Origin: VFBF01 sp033764865
GTDB lineage: Bacteria > Pseudomonadota > Alphaproteobacteria > Caulobacterales > Aquidulcibacteraceae
Reading direction: 5' to 3'
DNA length: 14,614 bases
Assembly (NCBI GenBank): GCA_033764865.1
Contig: JANRIM010000147.1
Span: forward strand, 1 to 14,614
Shown: one piece after another, positions 7,997-14,614 of the stretch
Numbering within the stretch: the first letter of the stretch is position 1
Layout of the letters: each line of letters opens with the position of its first letter
Notes under the pieces: generated by a model
The model's input: only the letters and a program-made list of their open reading frames with translations
The model's database searches: none
Told to the model about the DNA's origin: nothing
Translations under genes and position numbers: made by a program

Positions 7997-8128
7997 CGTT
8001 GTCGGATCAACCGCAGAGGGAGGGCGCTCAAACCAGCGTCGCCCCACACCACGCGACCCGATGCATCGTGATTAGAACGTGGATTCCCCGAGCGCAAGCG
8101 CCGTGGCCAGCGGCATGATTAACGATGC

Positions 8129-9208
8129 TCAAGACTGGGGCTCCGGCGGGCGCCTCAGGATCTTCGGACGACCGTCCTCCGACAGGAGCACTGCGATCCA
8201 GCGCATGGACTCGTTCTGCGCGCAGATGACCATGATCATGGTGGTCAGGGGCGCCGACAGGAAGGCGCCGACGATGCCCCACAGGCTCCCCCAGAACGCG
8301 AGCGATAACAGCACGACCACTGCCGACAGATTCAGCTGATCGCCGGTGAGGCGCGGCTGGACGAAGTTCCCGACGACGAACTGCCAGATGCTCACACCCG
8401 CCACCACAAGCGCCACCTGCGCGAGGCTGTCGAACTCCACGATCGCCGCGAGCGCCGCCAGCATGACGGCGATGAGCGATCCCACCGTGGGAACGTAATT
8501 CAGGAAGAAGATGAGAACCGCATAGAACACGGCGTTGGGCATGCCGAGCGCCAGCAGCGTCGCGAGCGTCAGGCCGGTGATGACGAGGCTCATCACCGTC
8601 TGGACCCAGAGGTATCCCGCCATGGACTGGCGGATTTCCGTGAGGACGAGGCGCACCTCGTCGCGGTCCGCGGCGGCCGGGAAGATACGGTCGAGCTTCT
8701 CGGGAAACGTCGCCGCGGCGGAAAACAGGAAGCCCAGGTAGATCAGGATGAAGACCACCCCACCCACGAGGTTCTGGAGCCCCGCGCCCACCGCGGTCAG
8801 CAGCGCGCCGGCGTCGGCCTGGGCCAGGAGGGCGTCCACCGTGGGCGCAGGCCCGGCCAGCCCCGCGAGCCTGTAGGCCTCCGCCACGAACCGGTTGAGG
8901 CGCGGGCCCTGCTCGCTCAGCCTTCCCGCAATCTCCCCCACATTCTGGGTCACCAACGTGCCCAGCCCGGCCACCAGCGTGAGCACGAAGACGATGGCGA
9001 CCAGCAGCGACGCCCACGACGGCATCCCCTTCACCCGCGCCTCCAGACCCTGCCGGAGACCGTCGATGGCGAACCACAGGATCAGGGCGACGGCGAACTG
9101 GGTCAGCCATTCGCGGCCCCAGTAGAGGCCGGTCACGATCACCCCGAGGGCGACGATCCACACAGCGGTCTTGGTCGCCCGGTCCATGCCTGCTTCGCCC
9201 TTCGCCAT
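8129..9208 (-). CDS. AI-2E/PerM-family transporter (PF01594)
   Basis: A 359-residue inner-membrane protein. Hydrophobic segments at about residues 13-30, 33-50, 65-88, 146-166, 207-230, 236-262, 266-285 and 300-330 give the eight-helix layout of the family. The soluble stretch between helices 3 and 4 (about 90-145) is also typical. Family hallmarks include the LIYLGFLF helix, the IFFLNYVPTVGSLIA segment and the GNFVQPRLTGDQLNLSAVVVLLSL stretch with its conserved Pro, followed by WGIVGAFLSAPLTT. Members have been linked to autoinducer-2 export, Na+/H+ antiport or permease functions, so the substrate here is unknown. The ATG at 9208 lacks a clear ribosome site. An in-frame ATG at 9187 (Met8) is a possible alternative, and both precede the first membrane helix. 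It is divergent from the ATPase gene across 222 bp. Confidence 0.9.
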   Translation of the reverse strand: MAKGEAGMDRATKTAVWIVALGVIVTGLYWGREWLTQFAVALILWFAIDGLRQGLEARVKGMPSWASLLVAIVFVLTLVAGLGTLVTQNVGEIAGRLSEQGPRLNRFVAEAYRLAGLAGPAPTVDALLAQADAGALLTAVGAGLQNLVGGVVFILIYLGFLFSAAATFPEKLDRIFPAAADRDEVRLVLTEIRQSMAGYLWVQTVMSLVITGLTLATLLALGMPNAVFYAVLIFFLNYVPTVGSLIAVMLAALAAIVEFDSLAQVALVVAGVSIWQFVVGNFVQPRLTGDQLNLSAVVVLLSLAFWGSLWGIVGAFLSAPLTTMIMVICAQNESMRWIAVLLSEDGRPKILRRPPEPQS

Positions 9209-9419
9209 CGAACGACGCCAAAGGGGATCGCCGCCGCCGGAAGCGCAAGCCCCCGCCCCTCGGACGCGGACAGGTCGCGCGAGAGGCGTCGCGGCCGGGG
9301 AAGCGCGCGGAACGCTACACGGAGCCGCGGACGGCGACGCAACCTGCGGGCACGGACGGCAGCGCAGATGGGGGGCCTCGCGGCCATCGGCGCATCTTGC
9401 TATCCACGGTCAAAGACTC

Positions 9420-9424
9420 AGGAG
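9420..9424 (+). promoter_or_regulatory. Ribosome binding site that sets the YjgR-like ATPase start
   Basis: AGGAG 6 nt before the ATG at 9431. The in-frame ATG at 9368 would add 21 residues with no family similarity, so 9431 is preferred. Confidence 0.75.
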
Positions 9425-9430
9425 CGCTCC

Positions 9431-11059
9431 ATGGCGGACAAGACCTTTCTGATCGGCAAGTCGCCGGAGGGGCCGGTGGCGCTGACACTCAAGCGCGCCA
9501 ATCGCCACGGTCTGATCGCCGGGGCGACGGGAACTGGCAAGACCGTGACGCTGCAGACCATGGCGGAGGCGTTTTCGCACGCCGGCGTGGCGGTCTTCGC
9601 CGCGGACGTGAAGGGCGATCTGTCCGGCATCGCCGCGCCCGGCGACATGCACGAGCGCTGGGTGAAGCGCGCCGCCGAGGTGGGGGTAGAGAATTACACG
9701 GCGCTGGCGGCGCCCGTGGTATTCTGGGACGTCTACGGCCAGCAGGGCCACCCGGTGCGCACCACCGTCTCGGAAATGGGGCCGCTGATGCTTTCGCGCA
9801 TCCTCGACCTCAGCGAGGCGCAGGACGGCGCGCTGACCATCGCCTTCAAGATGGCCGACGAGATGGGCCTGTTGCTGCTGGACCTGAAGGACCTCCGCTC
9901 CGTGCTGACGCACGTGGCGGAGAACGCCGAGGAAATCGGCAAGAAGTACGGCCTCGTTTCGGCCCAGACGATTGCGGCCATGCAGCGCAAGCTTCTGCAA
10001 TTGGAGATGGACGGGGCGGACGCATTCTTCGGCGAACCCGCGCTCGAACTGGCCGACATGATCCGCACGACCGCAGACGGCAAGGGCGTCGTGAACCTCC
10101 TTTGCGCCGACAAGCTGATCCAGTCCCCCCGCCTCTACGCCACCTTCCTGCTCTGGCTGATGAGCGAGCTGTGGGAAGAACTCCCGGAGGCGGGTGACCT
10201 CGACAAGCCCAAGATGGTATTCTTTTTCGACGAGGCGCACCTCTTGTTCAACGATGCGCCGAAGGCGTTGCTGGACCGCATCGAGCAGGTGGCGCGCCTC
10301 ATCCGGTCCAAGGGGGTGGGCATCTACTTCATCACCCAGTCCCCCACGGACATCCCCGACAACGTGCTGGCCCAGTTGGGCAACCGCGTGCAGCACGCGC
10401 TGCGCGCCTACACCCCGTCGGACCAAAAGGCGGTGCGCGCGGCGGCGCAGAGCTTTCGCGCCAATCCCGGCGTGGACGTAGCCAAGGAAATCCAGGAGCT
10501 GGCCGTGGGCGAGGCGCTGGTCTCCACCCTCGATGAGAAAGGCGCGCCGACCCCGGTGGCCCGCACGATGGTGCGTCCGCCCTGCTCACGCGTGGGCCCC
10601 GTCACGGCCGATGAGCGCGCCCGCATCCTCGCCGCCTGCGCCATGGGCCTGAAGTACAAGACCCCGGTCGACCGAGAGAGCGCCTATGAAATCCTCACCG
10701 GCCGCGCCGCGGAAAGCGCCGCCGCCGCAGAGGCCGAGAAGGCGAGGACCGCCGAGGAGAAAGCGGCCGAAGCCAAGCGCATCCAGGAGGAAAAGGCCGC
10801 CGCCACGAAGGCCCGGGAGGAGGCCAAGCGCATGGCCGCGCTGGAGAAAGAGCAGATCGCCGCCGAGAAGCTGCGGCTGAAGGAAGAGGCCATCCGCGAA
10901 CGCCAGCGCGAGCAGGACCGCGCCGTGCGCGTGCGCACTGCGCGCCGCACCACGAGCGCCGTCACCCGCACCGCCGAACGCGTCGGCGGCAACGTGCTCT
11001 CCACGATCGGCCGGGAGCTGGTGCGCGGGATCTTCGGCAACATGAAGAAGCGGCGGTAG
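9431..11059 (+). CDS. YjgR/DUF853 family HerA-like ATPase
   Basis: A 542-residue P-loop ATPase of the helicase-HerA C-terminal-like family (PF05872, E. coli YjgR). The role is not established. The fold is that of HerA/FtsK motors, which form hexamers on DNA or protein partners. Walker A is GATGTGKT at residues 31-38 and Walker B is MVFFFDEAH at 262-270. The sensor-like ITQSPTDIPD starts at 301, and GNRVQHALRAYTP at 317-329 holds a candidate arginine finger (Arg319). Residues 428-500 are an Ala/Glu/Lys/Arg-rich coiled coil. The tail ends with VLSTIGRELVRGIFGN and a basic KKRR, as in other YjgR proteins. It is transcribed divergently from the AI-2E gene and is followed 43 bp later on the same strand by the acyl-CoA synthetase gene, with no terminator with a T-run between, so the two may be co-transcribed. 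No functional link to the neighbours is evident. Confidence 0.93.
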   Translation: MADKTFLIGKSPEGPVALTLKRANRHGLIAGATGTGKTVTLQTMAEAFSHAGVAVFAADVKGDLSGIAAPGDMHERWVKRAAEVGVENYTALAAPVVFWDVYGQQGHPVRTTVSEMGPLMLSRILDLSEAQDGALTIAFKMADEMGLLLLDLKDLRSVLTHVAENAEEIGKKYGLVSAQTIAAMQRKLLQLEMDGADAFFGEPALELADMIRTTADGKGVVNLLCADKLIQSPRLYATFLLWLMSELWEELPEAGDLDKPKMVFFFDEAHLLFNDAPKALLDRIEQVARLIRSKGVGIYFITQSPTDIPDNVLAQLGNRVQHALRAYTPSDQKAVRAAAQSFRANPGVDVAKEIQELAVGEALVSTLDEKGAPTPVARTMVRPPCSRVGPVTADERARILAACAMGLKYKTPVDRESAYEILTGRAAESAAAAEAEKARTAEEKAAEAKRIQEEKAAATKAREEAKRMAALEKEQIAAEKLRLKEEAIRERQREQDRAVRVRTARRTTSAVTRTAERVGGNVLSTIGRELVRGIFGNMKKRR

Positions 11060-11102
11060 GAGCCGCCCGTTTCTTTCGCCGGACGGGTTGGTAAGGTGGG
11101 GC

Positions 11103-12899
11103 ATGAATCTCATCGCCCGTCTCCGCGCCGACCTCGCCCTGATCGACGGTCTCAGCCGCACGCTCAAAGCCTACAAGCCCGCCGAGGACGACCCGACGCT
11201 GAGCATCGGCAAGGACATCGAGCGCGTCGTCGATCTCTTCCCGGACCGGCCCGCCATCCGCTTCGAAGGCGCGGAAATGACGTACCGGCAGTTCGATGCG
11301 CGCGCGAACGCCTACGCCCACTGGGCCATCGCGCAAGGACTGAAGAAGGGCGACGCCGTCGCCCTGCTGATGAGCAACCGGCCCGACTACGTCTGCGCCT
11401 GGATCGGGCTAGCGAAGATCGGCGTCATCGTCGGCCTCATCAACACCAACCTGACCGGGGCGACGCTGGCGCACGCCATCAACATCGCCGAGGCCGATCA
11501 CGTGCTTGTGTCCGGTGACCTTGCGCCGGCGCTGTCGGCCGTACTGCCCAGCCTGACGCGCGCGCCGAAGGGCTGGGTCCTGGAGGGCGGCGCCGACGGC
11601 ATGGCCTCCCTCGACGAGGCTCTGGCCAAGCAAAGCACGGCGCGACCGGACAAGGCGCTGAGCGCTCCCGTGACGCTCGAGGACACCGCCCTGTACGTCT
11701 ACACCTCCGGCACCACGGGCGCGCCGAAGGCCGCCAAGATGCTCAACCGGCGGGTGCTGGGCATGATGCGCGCGTTCATAGGCGGCGGCCACGCAACGCC
11801 GGAGGACCGGGTGTACGTGACCCTGCCCCTCTATCACGGCACGGGCGGCCTCTGCGGCGTGGGATTCGCGCTCACGACGGGCGCGTGCCTCATCATCCGG
11901 CGCAAGTTCTCCGCCTCGCACTTCTGGACCGAGGCGGCGAGCGAGCGCGCCACGGTCTTCTTCTACATCGGCGAGCTGTGCCGCTATCTCGTCAACATGC
12001 CGCCGTCGCCCGCGGACCGCGCGCACAGGCTGCGCCTCGGGGTGGGCAACGGGTTGCGGCCGGAAGTGTGGGCCGCATTCCAGGACCGCTTCGGCGTGCG
12101 CAAGATGCTGGAGTTCTACGGCTCCACCGAGGGCAACGTCAGCCTGCTCAACTTCGACGGCAAGGTCGGCGCGGTGGGTCGCATTCCGAAATGGCTGGAG
12201 AAGCGGCTCAATGTTCGGATCGTGCGCTTCGACGTGGAAACCGAACAGCCTGTGCGCGGCCAGGACGGGCTGTGCATTCTGGCGGGGCCCGACGAAGTCG
12301 GCGAAGCGCTCGGCGAAGTGCGGACCGACGATCCCCGATTCCGCTTCGAGGGCTATAGCGGCGACCCGAAGCAGACGGATCGCAAGGTCATGCGCGACGT
12401 CTTCGCCAAGGGCGACGTCTGGTTCCGCACGGGCGATCTCATGCGCCGGGACAAGGATGGGTACTTCTACTTCGTCGACCGCATCGGCGACACGTTCCGC
12501 TGGAAGGGGGAGAATGTGTCCACCAACGAGGTCGCCGATGTCCTGTCGCAGTATCCGGGCGTGAAGGAAGCCAACGTCTATGGCGTGAAAGTGGGCGACC
12601 TGGACGGGCGCGCCGGCATGGCCGCGGTGATCCTGGCCCCCGGCGCGGACCTCGACGGCCTCTACACCTACGTGGTCGGCGCGCTGCCGAGCTACGCGCG
12701 GCCGCTGTTCCTGCGCATCCAGCCGGAGATCGAGACCACAGGCACGTTCAAGTACCGCAAGGTCGATCTGGCCCGTGAAGGCTTCGACCCGGCGCAGACG
12801 GAGGAACCGATCTGGTTCGACGACCCCGTCGCCAAGCGCTACGTGCGGGTGACGCCGGAGCTGTTCGCCAGGATCAACGCCGGCGGTTTCAAGCTCTAG
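11103..12899 (+). CDS. Long-chain acyl-CoA synthetase, FATP (fatty acid transport protein) type
   Basis: A 598-residue member of the ANL (AMP-forming) superfamily. It activates long or very-long-chain fatty acids with ATP and CoA, often at the membrane during uptake. Motifs: P-loop YTSGTTGAPKAAK at 200-212, EFYGSTEGN at 337-345, FRTGDL at 441-446, and the DRIGDTFRWKGENVSTNEV stretch at 459-477, where FRWKGENV is diagnostic of the FATP/bacterial FadD6-like branch. The catalytic Lys is Lys550 in TGTFKYRK. The C-terminal EPIWFDDP also fits this branch. The length is normal for the family, and all key residues are present. The ATG at 11103 is chosen over a TTG at 11088; a purine run (AAGGTGGGG) ends just before it. 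The TAG stop shares its bases with the stop of the convergent GST gene. Co-transcription with the upstream ATPase is likely. Confidence 0.93.
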   Translation: MNLIARLRADLALIDGLSRTLKAYKPAEDDPTLSIGKDIERVVDLFPDRPAIRFEGAEMTYRQFDARANAYAHWAIAQGLKKGDAVALLMSNRPDYVCAWIGLAKIGVIVGLINTNLTGATLAHAINIAEADHVLVSGDLAPALSAVLPSLTRAPKGWVLEGGADGMASLDEALAKQSTARPDKALSAPVTLEDTALYVYTSGTTGAPKAAKMLNRRVLGMMRAFIGGGHATPEDRVYVTLPLYHGTGGLCGVGFALTTGACLIIRRKFSASHFWTEAASERATVFFYIGELCRYLVNMPPSPADRAHRLRLGVGNGLRPEVWAAFQDRFGVRKMLEFYGSTEGNVSLLNFDGKVGAVGRIPKWLEKRLNVRIVRFDVETEQPVRGQDGLCILAGPDEVGEALGEVRTDDPRFRFEGYSGDPKQTDRKVMRDVFAKGDVWFRTGDLMRRDKDGYFYFVDRIGDTFRWKGENVSTNEVADVLSQYPGVKEANVYGVKVGDLDGRAGMAAVILAPGADLDGLYTYVVGALPSYARPLFLRIQPEIETTGTFKYRKVDLAREGFDPAQTEEPIWFDDPVAKRYVRVTPELFARINAGGFKL

Positions 12900-13819
12900 C
12901 GCTTCGCCACCCAGAATCCCGCCCGCGGGAAGTGCACCACCACCGTACCGGCCCCCTCGGCTTCGCGGCGAATGGCGATTTCGTAGGGGCTTATGAACAC
13001 GACCTCCCCCTCGACAGGGTCCCGGCCGTAGTCATCCGCCATGACCGCCACGCGCATCCCGGGCGCAAGGTCCTGCGGCTCGCCTGCGATCGAGGCGCGC
13101 GCCGGTTCGGGATCGGCGGCGGCGGCGATGGCGAACGCGTCGGCGGCGGACATGTCCTGCGGCGCCCCGTGACCGAGCCCATCCATCTGCGCCACCCAAG
13201 CCGTCACCCTGGGGAGCGAGGCGGCGATGCGCGCATACGCCTCCGGCTCGCCCGACCGCAGGAACCAGATGTTGAGGAACGCTGCGATGTCCGCGAGGCC
13301 GGGCTGGGCCCCGAACAGGAACGGGCCGCCCGCCGCCAGCCGCTCCTCCACGAACTGCGCGTGCGCGCGCCACTGGTCCGCCATCATCGGCGCCACCGCC
13401 TTCAGGGCGGCGACGTCGAACGGCCGTCCTGACAGGGCCTCGCGATCCTTGATGAAGGCCTCCGGGACGCTGTCGGCCCGCGCGCCGAACACGACCGCCA
13501 CAGTGACCTGGAACCAGGCCCGTTCCGCCCAGCTCCGGAGCGCCCACCCCATGCCCTCCTGCCCCGCCGGCGTGAGCGGCGGCTGGGGAAACCGGCGATC
13601 GATCTCCCGCAGGATGAGGCCGGTGTCGCAGTAGATGTCCGCGCCGACCTGCAGCACCGGGATGCGACGATACCCCCCCGTCAGCGGCGTCAGGTGCGGA
13701 CGCGGCATGATCACCGGCTGCTCCACGCGGGACCAGACAAGGCCCTTGAGGCCAAGCGCAAGACGCACGATCTCCGCATAGGGCGAGGTGGGATACTGGT
13801 GGAGGATGAGGCCGGTCAT
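12896..13819 (-). CDS. Glutathione S-transferase family protein with extra C-terminal beta-rich domain
   Basis: A 307-residue protein. Residues 1-80 are a thioredoxin-fold GST N-domain: LHQYPTSPYAE with Ser12 near the usual catalytic position, cis-Pro54 in RRIPVL, and Asp65-Thr66 in place of the glutathione-binding Glu/Asp-Ser. Residues from about 95 to 215 are the helical GST C-domain, including GLADIAAFLNIWFL. GST domains usually end near residue 220. Here a linker leads into residues 251-307 (GMRVAVMADDYGRDPVEGEVV, IAIRRE, TVVVHFPRAGF), which look like a small beta-barrel; I recall similar tails in other proteobacterial GST-like proteins. The substrate is unknown. The ATG at 13819 has GGAG 5 nt upstream (13825-13828), and it overlaps the stop of the upstream GST gene as ATGA, so translation is probably coupled. 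The stop is interlocked with that of the acyl-CoA synthetase. Confidence 0.88.
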   Translation of the reverse strand: MTGLILHQYPTSPYAEIVRLALGLKGLVWSRVEQPVIMPRPHLTPLTGGYRRIPVLQVGADIYCDTGLILREIDRRFPQPPLTPAGQEGMGWALRSWAERAWFQVTVAVVFGARADSVPEAFIKDREALSGRPFDVAALKAVAPMMADQWRAHAQFVEERLAAGGPFLFGAQPGLADIAAFLNIWFLRSGEPEAYARIAASLPRVTAWVAQMDGLGHGAPQDMSAADAFAIAAAADPEPARASIAGEPQDLAPGMRVAVMADDYGRDPVEGEVVFISPYEIAIRREAEGAGTVVVHFPRAGFWVAKR

Positions 13820-14604
13820 GCGATCTCCGTGGAGTAGCGGATCGTGCTTGTCTTGAGACCGTCGAGCACGATCTGCACGCCGCCCGAGCGCATCATCCAC
13901 TCCAGCCGGTGATCGCGGTACTGTCGCTTGAAGAGCCCGCCCTTCACCGCCGCATCCACGTTCGCCATGCCGGCGATGGAGTCCGCGGCTTCCTTGGCCG
14001 TCCGGGATACGCTGGGACGTTCAAGGCAGCGCGCCACCCACGCGCCGAGGGGCGTTTCGGGGCCCGGTCGCGCCGGCCCCAGCAAGTGGGAAATCACCGC
14101 CATGTCGGCGCGCAGGAAGGCGTCACCCCCGAAGTAGGGCGCATCGCCCAGGGTGCGCATGAGATAACTGTGGAACTGGCTGATCTGGCGGGCGGCTTCG
14201 GCTTCGATGGCGGCGCGCGCGGCCTCGTCGCCACGCTTGAAGACCCGCAGCTCCATCAGCCCCCAGCCAATCGCCTCCAGCTGGGTGTCGACCGCTTCCT
14301 CCACCATGCGCCCGCGGGCGCGCGCGGCGGGATCGGACGGGAGAATGGCGGGCTGCGGCCAGACGTCCTCGATGTAGTCCACGATGATGCGGCTGTCGAA
14401 GATGGTCACGGGACCGTGTTCGAGGGCCGGAACCTCCCGTCTCGGGCTGGCTGCGGCGAACGCCGCTTCCGAAGCGCCTGCGCCGATCCCCGCCGGCATG
14501 CGCACCGAAAACGGCACGCCCTTCTCGCGGAGCGCGATTTTCACCTTCTGGGCATACGGGCTGAGAGGATGCTCCCACAGGATGGGTCCATGGTCAGCGG
14601 ACAT
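13816..14604 (-). CDS. Glutathione S-transferase family protein
   Basis: A 262-residue protein with the GST layout. The thioredoxin-like N-domain (1-80) has HPLSPYAQKVKIALREKG with Ser15 near the catalytic position, cis-Pro59 in REVPAL and the Asp70-Ser71 pair that binds the glutathione gamma-glutamyl group. The helical C-domain includes PYFGGDAFLRADMAVISHLL, the usual GST 'ADM/ADI' helix. It lacks the extra barrel of its downstream partner and ends with a 50-residue tail containing FKRQYRDHRLEWMMRSGG. Identity of the conjugated substrate cannot be inferred; bacterial GSTs act in detoxification, beta-aryl ether cleavage or maleylacetoacetate isomerisation. It is the first gene of a two-gene operon, overlapping the next by 4 nt (ATGA). 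Only 10 nt before the ATG are in the window and no ribosome site is visible there. Confidence 0.88.
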   Translation of the reverse strand: MSADHGPILWEHPLSPYAQKVKIALREKGVPFSVRMPAGIGAGASEAAFAAASPRREVPALEHGPVTIFDSRIIVDYIEDVWPQPAILPSDPAARARGRMVEEAVDTQLEAIGWGLMELRVFKRGDEAARAAIEAEAARQISQFHSYLMRTLGDAPYFGGDAFLRADMAVISHLLGPARPGPETPLGAWVARCLERPSVSRTAKEAADSIAGMANVDAAVKGGLFKRQYRDHRLEWMMRSGGVQIVLDGLKTSTIRYSTEIA

Positions 14605-14614
14605 GGCGGCGTTC

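Larger units (their letters stand above)
7630..8128. other. Gene-free 500-bp region between two minus-strand genes
   Basis: This stretch lies between the stop of the AI-2E-family gene and the start of the glutamate dehydrogenase gene, both on the minus strand. The open frames in it are short, lack ribosome sites and match nothing I recognise. It must hold the dehydrogenase promoter and the 3' end of the AI-2E transcript, but I see no convincing -35/-10 pair. It holds two palindromes (7843-7879 and 7975-7996) and an 11-bp direct repeat, CGAGCGCAAGC, at 7791-7801 and 8089-8099. I looked for tRNA T-loops and for the core motifs of RNase P RNA, SRP RNA and tmRNA and found none. Confidence 0.6.

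Noticed and set aside
7879..8097. 72-codon minus-strand open frame in the gap upstream of glutamate dehydrogenase
   Set aside because: The composition is Arg/Pro-rich with no recognisable domain, and I see no ribosome site. It overlaps palindromic non-coding sequence.
11052..11087. Hairpins just after the YjgR-like gene as a possible terminator
   Set aside because: The stems are only 5 bp (GGCGG/CCGCC and CCCGT/ACGGG) and no T-run follows, so readthrough into the acyl-CoA synthetase is more likely.

Overview
The window is high-GC chromosomal DNA, probably from an alphaproteobacterium near Caulobacterales/Hyphomonadaceae. This is an inference from three things: the 1.6-kresidue NAD-glutamate dehydrogenase of the Caulobacter GdhZ type, strong G/C preference at third codon positions, and the family mix. 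No rRNA, tRNA, insertion sequence, CRISPR array or phage gene was found. It reads as ordinary housekeeping and metabolic DNA.

Layout. At the left edge is the 3' end of kdsA (+), which makes Kdo-8-phosphate for lipopolysaccharide. The next 215 bp have no gene. Three small minus-strand genes for exported proteins follow, read right to left: an OmpA-C-like periplasmic protein (1395-1874) closed by a clear intrinsic terminator (1338-1359), a lipoprotein (871-1266) and a secreted beta-rich protein (466-837). The last two look like one small operon. Divergent from them is a PF10118 'metal-dependent hydrolase' (2068-2913, +). Its last 34 codons run antisense through the 3' end of the giant NAD-glutamate dehydrogenase gene (2809-7629, -).

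Upstream of the dehydrogenase lies about 500 bp of gene-free DNA (7630-8128) with two perfect or near-perfect palindromes. Next is an AI-2E/PerM-family membrane protein (8129-9208, -). Divergent from it is a plus-strand pair: a YjgR/DUF853 HerA-like ATPase (9431-11059) and, 43 bp later, an FATP-type long-chain acyl-CoA synthetase (11103-12899). Convergent with these is a minus-strand pair of glutathione S-transferase-like genes (13816-14604, then 12896-13819) joined by an ATGA overlap. The first gene's product is a plain GST, and the second's carries an extra C-terminal beta-rich domain.

Functional links are modest. The envelope is served by KdsA, the three exported proteins and the AI-2E-family protein. 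Central carbon/nitrogen metabolism is served by glutamate dehydrogenase, fatty-acid entry by the acyl-CoA synthetase, and stress or detoxification by the GST pair. I saw no convincing new multigene system. The most interesting points are the antisense 3' overlap of hydrolase and dehydrogenase, a diiron-oxidase-like ligand pattern in the 'hydrolase', the two-domain GST in a coupled pair, the palindromes in the 500-bp gap, and a CTAG tetranucleotide that supplies stop codons to both strands.
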